A DNA stretch of 64,000 nucleotides, taken from assembly GCF_028288225.1 (NCBI RefSeq), contig NZ_JAQBOC010000076.1:186001-250000 (forward strand). The letters run 5' to 3'. Both the position numbers and the translations under genes were made by a program. This DNA comes from Mucilaginibacter sp. (GTDB lineage: Bacteria > Bacteroidota > Bacteroidia > Sphingobacteriales > Sphingobacteriaceae). Of this stretch, positions 9,728 to 18,511 are shown piece by piece; position 1 is the stretch's first letter; each line of letters opens with the position of its first letter. Under the pieces are notes generated by a model that saw only the letters and a list, made by a program, of their open reading frames with translations, ran no database searches and was not told the DNA's origin.

Positions 9728-10255
9728 ATGAAAACATCATTATTATTCGTATGTTTAATTATACATGTAACCGCCCGCGGACAAAACCGGGTCGAGAAAA
9801 CAACCTCGCTTTTAACCTGGCTTATTAAAAAAGATCATATAACTTATCTGAACGCAAAAAGTAATGCCGGAACTTTCTATGATACTACTGCATTGACGAA
9901 ACACGCCATGGTGGACGAATCTTTTAAAGAAATTCCAGGCGGATGCATAAAAGATATGCTTTCTGCCGATGAGGTTGAGACTTTTAAAAAGGCACCCAAA
10001 ATGCTGATGCAAACCGATTGGAGAAAAAAATATTCACAATTGAAGGTAAAATTCATGAAGAACTGGTCTCCCTATAGTACTAAGACTATTTATTCCTTTT
10101 CAGAGGCGTTATACCTTAATAAAAACGAAACACGGGTATTAATTGGGGAAAATTTTTGGTGCGGGATGACGTGCGGACGAATGGACTTGTTACTGTGTGA
10201 GTTTATAAACGGTAGTTGGCAACTGCTTGGGAGGGTTATAATCGAGAATGAATAA
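9728..10255 (+). CDS. Secreted protein of unknown function
   Basis: 175 residues with an N-terminal hydrophobic signal segment (MKTSLLFVCLIIHVTARGQ) and a probable cleavage near residue 19, so likely periplasmic. I do not recognise the family. The C-terminal half has an aromatic/cysteine-rich patch (NFWCGMTCGRMD) and a final beta-rich stretch ending in GSWQLLGRVIIENE. Neighbours do not suggest a role. It appears to be a single-gene unit preceded by the palindrome at 9696-9720. Confidence 0.65.
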   Translation: MKTSLLFVCLIIHVTARGQNRVEKTTSLLTWLIKKDHITYLNAKSNAGTFYDTTALTKHAMVDESFKEIPGGCIKDMLSADEVETFKKAPKMLMQTDWRKKYSQLKVKFMKNWSPYSTKTIYSFSEALYLNKNETRVLIGENFWCGMTCGRMDLLLCEFINGSWQLLGRVIIENE

Positions 10256-10360
10256 ACAATATATGTAGCAGGCCCACCCCGCAGCACTTGATTGTTTACT
10301 ATTGCCAAATTAGTTAAAGCAATTACTGCCGGAATTACCCGGCAGCAATTCTAAAGGTTA

Positions 10361-10555
10361 CTAAGCAACACCGTGACAAGGGTCGCTTGGTGGTTCACAT
10401 TTATGTGTTGAACCGGGACACTCGGTCAGGCCTGTACAGCAACCTTGTGAATAAGATTCGCCATTTTGGCCCTGTGTAGCACAGCCGGGTAATTTACCGC
10501 CCATAACAGCTTTCATTTCCGTTTTAGAAAGTGGTTTTCCTAAGTTAAATTTCAT
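10361..10555 (-). CDS. Small Cys-rich peptide with double-glycine leader (RiPP/bacteriocin-like precursor)
   Basis: 64 residues. The first 20 (MKFNLGKPLSKTEMKAVMGG) have the layout of CFB-group GG leaders: L..LSk.EMK.vmGG. The remaining 44 residues hold six cysteines, including a CC pair, plus many G/S/T/P and no long hydrophobic run. This resembles the Bacteroidota GG-leader natural-product precursors (TIGR04149-like, from memory). No peptidase-ABC transporter, radical-SAM or lanthipeptide enzyme is in the window, so processing would have to be encoded elsewhere. It could instead be a small secreted disulfide peptide. Confidence 0.6.
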   Translation of the reverse strand: MKFNLGKPLSKTEMKAVMGGKLPGCATQGQNGESYSQGCCTGLTECPGSTHKCEPPSDPCHGVA

Positions 10556-11013
10556 AATTATTTGGTTTAGTTCTCGGCCCTGGTTTTTAAAAGAGGTACA
10601 AAGCTCACTACCTTTTAAGGCTGATCTATATGGTTTAGCAGATCAATCAAAAAAAAATTAAAAAAATGGCCCAGGGCAAATATGTACCGATGAGGTTGTG
10701 ATTGCGTTTAGGTTGACATAAAGCTACAGATACTTATCTGATAAAACAAAATTTTGTATTCCATTTAATTCAAGTGAAGCACCGAAAAAATTATTTGATA
10801 TAAAATCTGCATTTAAACTTATTAAAGAAAGAATGGCTTGTAATAATTGTTAATATTATTTTATGTTTGTGCTATAAAATAAATGCCTCTGTTACTTAAC
10901 AAACCAAACAGGCAAATCGCTTTGCCTGGAATTGTATAACAATAGCCAATCTACGCAGCTAAACCTTCAATTAAATTGAACTAGTTTTCTATTGTTATTA
11001 AATTCAAAATCAA
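10556..11013. other. Gene-free gap with one small hairpin
   Basis: AT-rich sequence between the divergent GG-leader peptide and acetyltransferase genes. I see no convincing ORF. A perfect 8-bp hairpin CAGGCAAA-tcgc-TTTGCCTG lies at 10909-10928 without a clear T-run on the plus strand. A run of nine A followed by more A/T lies near 10650-10665. No strong TAnnTTTG element was found for either flanking gene. Confidence 0.5.
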
Positions 11014-11568
11014 ATGTTTTTTATCGAATCGGAACGGTTAAAAATGATACCGTTAACACATGAGTTATTGCAGTTAATGCATACTGACAGGCAGGCTATG
11101 GAGCTGAAACTTGGCCTTAATGCTTCCCTACAGCAAATTGATGAGCTGTATGTAAAAGAAATTGAAGACGCAATGGTCAATTTTTGGCTGCCAAAAACAC
11201 TGGAGCACCCGGAATCATATAAATGGTATACAAATTGGGAAATTATATTAAAAAGCACCAATACCAGTATAGGAGGTATGGGCTTTGCAGGTGAGCCAAA
11301 TGAACACTGGGAAGCGGAAACAGGTTACATGATAGACCAGCAGCACCAAAATAAAGGCTACGCAACTGAAGCCCTGCAATTATTAATTAAATGGGCTTTT
11401 ACACATGATGCGGTTATGGCTATTGTTGTGCATACTTATGAAGATAATTTACCGTCGAGGAAGATCCTGGCTAAATGTAATTTTAAAGAGGTCGGAAAAG
11501 ATGCAGCAGGTTTGATGGCTTACAGGCAGGAAAAAACACCTGGTTCCAAAAAAAACCTGACAAAATAA
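11014..11568 (+). CDS. GNAT family N-acetyltransferase (RimJ/RimL-like)
   Basis: 184 residues of the cytoplasmic GNAT fold, which transfers acetyl from acetyl-CoA to an amine. The N-terminus (MFFIESERLKMIPLTHE) has the RimJ/RimL-type start. The acetyl-CoA loop region is YMIDQQHQNKGYATEALQLL (Q-x-x-G-Y-A), and the C-terminal strand/helix has EDNLPSRKILAKCNFKEVG. The substrate cannot be told from sequence. It converges on the small secreted paralog array and shares the 11625-11669 hairpin. Confidence 0.85.
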   Translation: MFFIESERLKMIPLTHELLQLMHTDRQAMELKLGLNASLQQIDELYVKEIEDAMVNFWLPKTLEHPESYKWYTNWEIILKSTNTSIGGMGFAGEPNEHWEAETGYMIDQQHQNKGYATEALQLLIKWAFTHDAVMAIVVHTYEDNLPSRKILAKCNFKEVGKDAAGLMAYRQEKTPGSKKNLTK

Positions 11569-11624
11569 ATTATGGTCTATAGATTCTAAGCAAGCCGGCA
11601 TTTAAACCAACTATTGTTAACCAG

Positions 11625-11669
11625 TGTCCGTTTGTTTACATGAGCCAGGCCTAAGTAAACAAACGGACA
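11625..11669. terminator. Long perfect hairpin between convergent genes
   Basis: Arms 11625-11639 and 11655-11669 are perfect 15-bp reverse complements with a 15-base loop, followed by TCTTTATTT on the plus strand. It lies between a plus-strand and a minus-strand stop codon, as expected for a bidirectional terminator. Confidence 0.7.
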
Positions 11670-11690
11670 TCTTTATTTAATAACTCACTA

Positions 11691-12059
11691 TTACTTATCC
11701 CGTTTAAGCGTGGTATGCATTTTTGTGCCGTTATAATCTATATCCATACCAACTGAATCGGCTTCGGGATAAAATTTACCGGTGTGCGGGATAACTATAC
11801 CTTCTGTGTTGGTAATTTTAAAAGTAAAATCATTACCCTTTATTTTACCCTCGTCAATAGCCACCGTGTTACCATTTGATTCACCGGATCCCGTCAATTT
11901 ATCACCATCAACCTTAATAGTGTAAGTGAGAGTAACATCCTGCCCATCCGGAGTTTTTACTACACCTGTCCATTTGCCCGACAGATCAGCTACTACAGCA
12001 GCCAGGCAGATCATAAAGCAGCATACCAATGCCGCAGTTGTAAATAATTTTTTGCTCAT
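11691..12059 (-). CDS. Small secreted beta-rich protein, paralog 1 of 4
   Basis: 122 residues from ATG 12059. An in-frame start at 12143 is possible but would put 28 unrelated residues before the signal peptide. The signal segment KLFTTAALVCCFMICLAAV is followed by a mature domain of about 100 residues: SGKWTGVVKTPDG, YTIKVDGDKLTGS, NTVAIDEGKIKG, HTGKFYPEADSVGMDIDYNG and a final LKRDK. The alternating pattern suggests a small calycin-like or other beta barrel; that is inference. The function is unknown. It is the last gene of a tandem array of four related genes on this strand. Confidence 0.8.
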   Translation of the reverse strand: MSKKLFTTAALVCCFMICLAAVVADLSGKWTGVVKTPDGQDVTLTYTIKVDGDKLTGSGESNGNTVAIDEGKIKGNDFTFKITNTEGIVIPHTGKFYPEADSVGMDIDYNGTKMHTTLKRDK

Positions 12060-12288
12060 AATTTTAAGTTTTGTATGTATGATGCTGTTAGCAGACATTA
12101 CGTTACAGGAGTTTAAATTTTGAGCCAGGAACTCAGGGGTCAATATAAAAAAGCTGGTTTAACCAAGTTCAATTATTCCCTATTTCTGGCTTTTGATTCC
12201 TGAACTCTTGACTCTTACCCACCATTTTTCGCAAACAAACACTGCCGGATGGGCAAGGTTTGTTTTATAAAATTTTAATAAGGATAAA

Positions 12289-12654
12289 TTATTTGTCGCC
12301 TCGTTTAAGCGTAGCATGCATTTTCATTCCGTTGTAATCTATGTCCAGCCCACATGAATCTGCTTCAGCATAAAACTTGCCGGTGTTTTTAACGGCCACA
12401 CCACCTACATCAATAGTAAAAGAGAAATCGGCGCCATTTACTTTGCCTTCAGTAATAGCTACTGAGCCTTGCGGAGAGTCACCGGTACCGGTAAGTTTAT
12501 CACCGTCAACTTTTAAAGTATAATTTAGAGGGTAATCATTGCCGTCAGGTGCATGCAGGGAGCCTGTCCATTTACCAGTAAGGTCTGCAACAACAGCAAA
12601 GCAAACCATAAAGCAGCAAACCAATGCCGTAGTAGTAAAAATCTTTATTTTCAT
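12289..12654 (-). CDS. Small secreted beta-rich protein, paralog 2 of 4
   Basis: 121 residues, clearly related to its neighbours: signal MKIKIFTTTALVCCFMVCFA, then VADLTGKWTGSLHAPDG, LKVDGDKLTGTGDSPQGSV and a terminal DIDYNGMKMHATLKRGDK. A conserved Cys pair (CC) lies in the signal segment. The mature protein has one cysteine, in ADSCGLD. Forty bases separate it from paralog 3. No known function. The strong identity to paralogs 1 and 3 suggests recent duplication. Confidence 0.8.
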   Translation of the reverse strand: MKIKIFTTTALVCCFMVCFAVVADLTGKWTGSLHAPDGNDYPLNYTLKVDGDKLTGTGDSPQGSVAITEGKVNGADFSFTIDVGGVAVKNTGKFYAEADSCGLDIDYNGMKMHATLKRGDK

Positions 12655-12694
12655 ATATCTGTGTGTTTAAGTTTATGTGATAGGTTTTATTGTA

Positions 12695-13054
12695 TTATTT
12701 GTCAGCCCTTTTTATAGTAAAATGCACCATTTGACCGCCGAAATCAATATTCATTGCACAAGAATCTGTATAAACCTTACCTGTGTGCGCATAGTCGCTA
12801 CCATCAACGGTAACTTTAAATGAGAGGCTATCCCCCTTTATTTTTCCGTTATCAATAGTTATTGATCCCTGCGGAGAATCTGCGGTACCGGTTAGTTTTT
12901 CACCGTCAACCTTAAAATTGTAAGTTACAGGGATGTTCTGACCGTCAGGGCTAACAATTGTGCCTGACCATTTTCCGGTAATGTCTGCCACTATAGCAAA
13001 GCAAACCATAAAGCAGCATAGCAATGCTGTAGTTGTAAAAAATTTTCTTTTCAT
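12695..13054 (-). CDS. Small secreted beta-rich protein, paralog 3 of 4
   Basis: 119 residues with signal MKRKFFTTTALLCCFMVCFA and the family blocks ADITGKWSGTIVSPDG, FKVDGEKLTGTADSPQGSI, DNGKIKGDSLSF, HTGKVYTDSCAMNIDFGG and TIKRADK. It is closest to paralog 2 (shared GT.DSPQGS and DSC). Probably periplasmic or outer-surface. It is the first gene of a likely two- or three-gene transcription unit, with paralog 4 a further 250 bases upstream. Confidence 0.8.
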   Translation of the reverse strand: MKRKFFTTTALLCCFMVCFAIVADITGKWSGTIVSPDGQNIPVTYNFKVDGEKLTGTADSPQGSITIDNGKIKGDSLSFKVTVDGSDYAHTGKVYTDSCAMNIDFGGQMVHFTIKRADK

Positions 13055-13305
13055 AATTTAGTTTTTTGTAAGACGCTTTAGTAATATAAGTGTTACAATA
13101 AAGATATAATTAATAACCGGGAAATTCCGACAACCATTATCTCCTTAAAAATAAAGTTTTTAATAATTAAAAGTGTACACGTTGGGGAGAATATATTCGG
13201 GGGGATGGTTTGCGGATCTGCATAGTGTATAAGTCCAACTCGCATTACACAAGACTCAAACACCTCTACAGAGAAGAAATTTGAAAGTTGATCCTCTTTA
13301 GAAGA

Positions 13306-13662
13306 TTACTTTCTTATCAGCGTAGCATGCGACTTTGCATCGCCCAAACTGATATCTACACCAACCGAATCGCCATAAAATTTGCCGCTATGGTCAATTT
13401 CCATATTATTTACCACAACATTAAAAGTAAAACTGCTGCCGGTTACTTTGCCATCATTTATGGGCATATCGCCTTTGGGGGTTTTGGCAGTTCCGGTTAG
13501 CTGGTTACCTTCAATTTTAAAATTGTAGAGTAAAGGGTATTCATCACCCTGGTCTGTTTTTAAAAGACCGGTCCACCTGCCGCTTAAACTTTCAATTGTT
13601 GCAAACCCTGTAAAAAAGCAGCACGTTAACAATGCAGTAAAAATGATTTTTGGAGTTTTCAT
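13306..13662 (-). CDS. Small secreted beta-rich protein, paralog 4 of 4
   Basis: 118 residues from ATG 13662 (MKTPKIIFTALLTCCFFTGFA signal). An upstream in-frame ATG at 13692 would add ten polar residues before the signal and is less likely. The mature part keeps SGRWTGLLKTDQGD, FKIEGNQLTGTAKTPKGD, INDGKVTGSSFTF, DHSGKFYGDSVGVDIS and HATLIRK. It is the most diverged of the four and has lost the mature-domain cysteine. Function unknown. The 250-base gap to paralog 3 suggests separate transcription. Confidence 0.78.
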   Translation of the reverse strand: MKTPKIIFTALLTCCFFTGFATIESLSGRWTGLLKTDQGDEYPLLYNFKIEGNQLTGTAKTPKGDMPINDGKVTGSSFTFNVVVNNMEIDHSGKFYGDSVGVDISLGDAKSHATLIRK

Positions 13663-13692
13663 GATTAATTTTTTGTGTGATGTTGTTTTCAA

Positions 13693-13970
13693 TCACAAAA
13701 GTAGGTTTGGCATTAAATGTTATCATTAACAGCAGGTTAAGTTTATAAACAACATAAGTTGGTATTTAGGAATTTATTAACATTGAAATGGTTATTAACA
13801 CTTATTTTGCCTGAATCATAATTGCCTGATCTAATTTCAGCACTTTAATTGGTCATTGTAATTCATAATCCTGCAAATCATAAATCAAACAACATTCCTC
13901 TATCCTACCCCAACATCTCAATCAAAACCAAACAACAAGATAAAATACGGTTACAATCAGGTAAAAATCC
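13693..13970. other. AT-rich gap between divergent units
   Basis: Upstream regions of the small-protein array (minus) and of the GH127 operon (plus). No ORF or strong repeat is visible. The only regulatory candidate is the promoter at 13971-14002. Confidence 0.5.
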
Positions 13971-14002
13971 TTTATTATAAAATTTTATAGTATGTACTTT
14001 TG
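13971..14002 (+). promoter_or_regulatory. Candidate promoter of the GH127-led operon
   Basis: TTTA at 13971-13974, a 20-base spacer, then TACTTTTG at 13995-14002, which fully matches TAnnTTTG. The -33 part is weak. It would give a leader of about 90 bases before the GH127 start. Confidence 0.5.
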
Positions 14003-14096
14003 AATTGTGTAAGTTTATAATAGGATAGCGAATGGTTAATTAAGCTGAAAACTAACCTGGTCAACCATACACTTAATCAACTAATTCAAAAAGGAT

Positions 14097-16106
14097 ATGA
14101 TGAAAAAATTGTGTTTACTGGCTATAACCTGCTGCTGGCTTTCAGCTAATGCACAAAAACAGGATTATCCTATCCAGCCGGTGTCTTTTACCAGTGTTAA
14201 GCTTACAGACCATTTCTGGACATCGCGCATTGAGACCAATCGTACGGTTATCATACCGGCATCGTTTAAACGTTGCGACAGCACGGGCAGGATTAAAAAC
14301 TTTGTGATGGCTGCCGAGCATAAGGGGAAATTTTGCACGGTTTACCCGTTTGACGATACCGATATTTACAAAACTATTGAGGGGGCATCCTACTCGCTGG
14401 CTGTTCATCCCGATGCAGTATTATCAGCCTACATTGACTCCTTAATTGGTATAGTTGGCCGTGCGCAGGAGCCGGATGGTTATTTGTATACCGCCCGCAG
14501 TATTAACCCTGCCCACCCGATATCAGCTGCAGGGCCTGAGCGCTGGATAAACGAAGGAAAAATGAGCCATGAGCTATACAACTGCGGCCACATGTTTGAG
14601 GCTGCTGCTGCACACTACATGGCAACCGGCAAGCGCAATTTTTTAAACATCGCCTTAAAAAATGCCGATCTTTTGGTACGCACCTTCGGTCCCGGTAAAA
14701 AGCAGGTAGCTCCCGGGCACGAAATTGTGGAGATGGGTTTAGTTAGATTATACCGCATTACCGGCAAAACTGATTATTTAAACCTGGCCAAATTTTTTAT
14801 TGATCAGCGCGGCATAAAGAAATACGACAAGCGGAGTAAAAACCCTTACGAAAATGGCGTCTATTTCCAGGATAATGAGCCTGTTGTTGACCAGGACGAA
14901 GCCGAGGGTCATGCGGTGCGGGCAATGTACCTGTACTCGGGCATGACGGATGTGGCTGCTTTAACCGGCGACACCGCTTATATTAAAGCTATCGACAGGA
15001 TTTGGAACAATATGGTCACCAAAAAGATGTATGTGCAGGGAAGCATTGGTGCCGTTGGCGACGGTGAGCGTTTTGGCGATAATTACGAGCTGCCAAATAC
15101 CACCGCCTATAACGAAACCTGTGCAGCCATTGGCAGCGTTTTCTGGAACCAAAGGATGTTCCTTTTGCACGGCGATTCCAAATACATTGATGTGATGGAA
15201 AAAACGTTGTATAATGGATTGATCTCCGGTGTTGGGTTGGACGGGAAATCATTTTTTTACACCAATGCCATGCAGGTAAGCGACAGCTTTAATCATCCTG
15301 ACCTGGAGCGCGGACGCTCGGGCTGGTTTGTATGCTCTTGCTGTCCTACCAATGTGGTGCGGCTTATTCCGTCTATCCCCGGCTACATTTATGCACAAAA
15401 CGGTAATGATGTTTATGTAAACCTGTTCATCAGCGGCATCGGGAATTTGAAGGTAAATAATAAAGATGTGAAGATAATCCAGCAAAACAATTATCCATGG
15501 GATGGTGGTTTAGCTTTCACCATTAACCCATCATCAACAATGGACATGAACCTGAAGATCCGCATCCCGGGTTGGGCGCAAAACGAGGCTGTTCCGTCAA
15601 CACTTTATTCATACGAGCAGTCATCGGCACAAAAAATAGAAATAAAAGTTAACGGTAAAGCGGTTGATTATCAAATAAAAAATGGCTATGCGGTTATCAG
15701 CAAAAAATGGAAAAAGAACGACAAGGTTGAGCTAACCCTGCCAATGGATGTACAACGCGTGGTTGCTAACACAAGTTTAATTGATGATAATGGCAAGGTG
15801 GCATTGCAGCGTGGCCCTATTATGTATTGTGCCGAGTGGAAAGACAATGATGGTAAGGCAAGTAACATTATTGTTCCGAAAAACACTGTTTTTACAACAA
15901 CTTTTGAGCCAGATCTATTAAATGGTGTAACTGTTTTAAAGGCTGGTATAAAAAGTGTTAATATTGATGAAGCAGCGCAGATCATAAGTACATCAAACAA
16001 AACCATGACCGCAATTCCCTATTACTCATGGGCTAACCGGGGGAAGGGCGAAATGACAGTGTGGTTTCCCGAACAAGTAAAATATATTGAATTGATGACA
16101 AAATAA
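14097..16106 (+). CDS. GH127 beta-L-arabinofuranosidase, secreted
   Basis: 669 residues with signal peptide MMKKLCLLAITCCWLSANAQ. The fold is that of GH127 (former DUF1680). The characterised member HypBA1 removes beta-L-arabinofuranose from the oligosaccharides on hydroxyproline. Its zinc/catalytic set (E338, C340, C417, C418) has clear counterparts here: E340 and C342 in NETCAAIG, and C415 and C416 in CSCCPTN. AGGA at 14092-14095 is close to the first ATG; ATG 14100 is an equally good start. It is the first gene of a co-directional run with GH27 and hydroxyproline catabolism. The exact substrate is inferred from family and context. Confidence 0.92.
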   Translation: MMKKLCLLAITCCWLSANAQKQDYPIQPVSFTSVKLTDHFWTSRIETNRTVIIPASFKRCDSTGRIKNFVMAAEHKGKFCTVYPFDDTDIYKTIEGASYSLAVHPDAVLSAYIDSLIGIVGRAQEPDGYLYTARSINPAHPISAAGPERWINEGKMSHELYNCGHMFEAAAAHYMATGKRNFLNIALKNADLLVRTFGPGKKQVAPGHEIVEMGLVRLYRITGKTDYLNLAKFFIDQRGIKKYDKRSKNPYENGVYFQDNEPVVDQDEAEGHAVRAMYLYSGMTDVAALTGDTAYIKAIDRIWNNMVTKKMYVQGSIGAVGDGERFGDNYELPNTTAYNETCAAIGSVFWNQRMFLLHGDSKYIDVMEKTLYNGLISGVGLDGKSFFYTNAMQVSDSFNHPDLERGRSGWFVCSCCPTNVVRLIPSIPGYIYAQNGNDVYVNLFISGIGNLKVNNKDVKIIQQNNYPWDGGLAFTINPSSTMDMNLKIRIPGWAQNEAVPSTLYSYEQSSAQKIEIKVNGKAVDYQIKNGYAVISKKWKKNDKVELTLPMDVQRVVANTSLIDDNGKVALQRGPIMYCAEWKDNDGKASNIIVPKNTVFTTTFEPDLLNGVTVLKAGIKSVNIDEAAQIISTSNKTMTAIPYYSWANRGKGEMTVWFPEQVKYIELMTK

Positions 16107-16187
16107 TTTATAAACCGTAGTTTTGACAGTATTAAACCAAAAAACCACCGTTTCTACGGTTAAACCAATTATCAAATCAATATTAAA

Positions 16188-18410
16188 ATGATGAGAAAAC
16201 TATTTTTGTTGACCTGCATGGTTGCCGCCCTTACATTTAGGGCCGCCGCACAGGAAATTTCAATCGCTAAAGGATGGAAATTTGCAATCGGTGATTCCAC
16301 TCAATGGGCATCGCCGACGTATAATGATCAAAACTGGAAACCCATTAGCCTGGCGCATAGCTGGGAGCAGCAGGGCTATAAAGGCATTGATGGCTTTGGC
16401 TGGTACAGGCTGCATGTGGTTATCCCATCATCAGTAAAAGAAAAATCATATTTAAAAGATAGTCTGCGCATCAACCTGGATGAGGTTGACGATAATGATG
16501 AGGTTTACCTTAATGGTAAGCTGGTGGCAAAATATGGCGGCAAAAGTGGCGACATAAAAACCGGTAACTACGGACCGCGCAGCTATACCATAGCAGCCAA
16601 TAACCCTGCAATTTTATGGGATAAGGAAAATGTGCTGGCTATACGCATATTTGATACCGGCGGTGATGGCGGCATATACGGCGATAAATTTTCGATAGGC
16701 ATGGCCGACCTGATGGACCCGGTAAGCATTAATACCGATGCCGAGTTTAATTTTGGCGATAATAACAGCTTAAACAAAGCCATTAAACTAACAACAACAA
16801 GCAACTATGCCTATAAAGGAAAACTGGCTTTTAAGGTAACTGATCCGGAAAACAACAAGGTTATTTATGATAAGATAAACGATGTAGAATTTACGGCAGG
16901 CAAGCCGTTTACCTATAGTTTCAGCATTGCCCGGCTCGAGAAAAAATCATACCTGGTTAGCTATACTTTTATTGAGGAAAAATCGGGTAAAACCATTACA
17001 AAAACCGATGGCACACCTTATGTGCTTACCCCTTACCCAAGCTCAAAGCCACAGATAAACGGGCCTGACGTTTATGGTGCCCGTCCCGGCAACCCATTCT
17101 TATACTTAATACCTGCCAGCGGTAAAAAGCCATTGATTTATGCTGCGACAGGCTTGCCCGATGGCTTAAAGCTTGATGCCAATACCGGTATAATTACCGG
17201 TGTGGTTAATCAGAAAGGAGATCACGCGGTAAATATCACTGTAAAAAACGCCCTCGGCACAAAAACAAAAAAATTTACCATAAAGATTGGCGACCTGATA
17301 GGCCTTACCCCTGCCCTGGGCTGGAACAGCTGGAATGCGTTCGGGCTCAGTGTTAACGATGAAAAAGTACGTGTTGCTGCGAAAACCATGATTGATAAAC
17401 TAAGTGCCCATGGTTGGAACTTTATTAATATTGATGATGGATGGGAAGCAGAGCAGCGTGCAGCAAGCGGCGAGATTGTAACCAACCAAAAGTTCCCGGA
17501 TATGAAAGCCACAACTGATTTTGTGCATAGCCTGGGTTTAAAAATGGGCATTTACTCATCTCCTGGTCCGCGCACCTGCGGCGGCTACTTAGGCAGCTGG
17601 CAGCATGAAGACCAGGATGCCAAAACCTATGGTGATTGGGGCATTGACTATCTGAAATACGACTGGTGCTCATACAGCGAGGTAACGGCTAAAGATCCAA
17701 ACCTCGACGATATGAAAAAGCCTTACCAGGTAATGCGCGCATCATTAAATAAAATTCCGCGCGATATTATGTTCAGCTTTTGCCAGTATGGGATGGGGCA
17801 GGTATGGAACTGGGGCGCTGAAGTTGGCGGCAACAGCTGGCGTACTACAGGCGATATTACAGATACATGGAAAAGCATGACCGACATTGGCTTTAGCCAA
17901 ATGGCAGCTGCTCCGCACGCAGAACCGGGTCATTTTAACGATCCTGACATGTTGGTGGTTGGCAAAGTTGGCTGGGGCGATAACCAGCATAATACGCATT
18001 TAACCCCTGATGAACAATATACACACATCAGTTTGTGGAGTTTGTTATCATCACCGTTATTAATAGGCTGCGATATGGGTAAGCTTGACAGGTTTACACT
18101 TGGCCTGCTAACAAATGATGAAGTGCTGGCTATTGACCAGGATGCCTTAGGCAAAGAAGCACGCCAGGCTGTTAAAAATGATGATTACCAAATTTGGATA
18201 AAGGATTTGGCTGATGGCAGTAAAGCAGTTGGGTTATTTAATACATCAGACAAGTATCAAACCATCACTCTTAACCGTGATGAAAACGATTTAAAGGGCC
18301 TTGCCAAAATACGCGATGTATGGCAGCAAAAATATTTAATAACAAGCGGAAGTACTTATTCAGCGCAGGTAGCACCGCATGGGGTGATGCTGGTAAAGCT
18401 TAGTAAGTGA
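16188..18410 (+). CDS. GH27 alpha-galactosidase with N-terminal beta-sandwich and putative Ig domain
   Basis: 740 residues with signal MMRKLFLLTCMVAALTFRAAAQ. Residues about 30-165 form a GH2-like sugar-binding beta-sandwich (GWYRLHVVIP, DDNDEVYLNGKLV). Residues about 290-365 resemble a putative Ig domain (ATGLPDGLKLDANTGIITG). The GH27 barrel starts near 373 (TPALGWNSWNAFG). The nucleophile is D492 in YLKYDWC and the acid/base D556 in TTGDITDTW; GHFNDPDML is also conserved. It hydrolyses terminal alpha-D-galactosides, probably in the periplasm. It lies 81 bases after GH127 and is likely co-transcribed with it. An alpha-galactosyl-serine substrate is an inference. Confidence 0.93.
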   Translation: MMRKLFLLTCMVAALTFRAAAQEISIAKGWKFAIGDSTQWASPTYNDQNWKPISLAHSWEQQGYKGIDGFGWYRLHVVIPSSVKEKSYLKDSLRINLDEVDDNDEVYLNGKLVAKYGGKSGDIKTGNYGPRSYTIAANNPAILWDKENVLAIRIFDTGGDGGIYGDKFSIGMADLMDPVSINTDAEFNFGDNNSLNKAIKLTTTSNYAYKGKLAFKVTDPENNKVIYDKINDVEFTAGKPFTYSFSIARLEKKSYLVSYTFIEEKSGKTITKTDGTPYVLTPYPSSKPQINGPDVYGARPGNPFLYLIPASGKKPLIYAATGLPDGLKLDANTGIITGVVNQKGDHAVNITVKNALGTKTKKFTIKIGDLIGLTPALGWNSWNAFGLSVNDEKVRVAAKTMIDKLSAHGWNFINIDDGWEAEQRAASGEIVTNQKFPDMKATTDFVHSLGLKMGIYSSPGPRTCGGYLGSWQHEDQDAKTYGDWGIDYLKYDWCSYSEVTAKDPNLDDMKKPYQVMRASLNKIPRDIMFSFCQYGMGQVWNWGAEVGGNSWRTTGDITDTWKSMTDIGFSQMAAAPHAEPGHFNDPDMLVVGKVGWGDNQHNTHLTPDEQYTHISLWSLLSSPLLIGCDMGKLDRFTLGLLTNDEVLAIDQDALGKEARQAVKNDDYQIWIKDLADGSKAVGLFNTSDKYQTITLNRDENDLKGLAKIRDVWQQKYLITSGSTYSAQVAPHGVMLVKLSK

Positions 18411-18415
18411 GCCCC

Positions 18416-18507
18416 CCCCTAAAGGGAGAGGGCTTTAAAACGAGTAAATAACAAAGTAAAAACAATAAAATAGAAAGTCTCCCCTTTAGGGGAGATTTAG
18501 AGGGGCA
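18416..18507. repeat. Hairpin repeat R1, copy 1
   Basis: The left block CCCCTAAAGGGAGAGGGCTT (18416-18435) and the right block ending in ATTTAGAGGGGCA (18476-18507) can pair through CCCCTAAAGGG / CCCTTTAGGGG. Copy 2 at 22238-22327 has the same two blocks. The repeat ends 4 bases before the ATG of the lyase gene and brings a purine-rich GAGGGG that could act as a ribosome-binding site. Confidence 0.85.
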
Positions 18508-18511
18508 TAAT

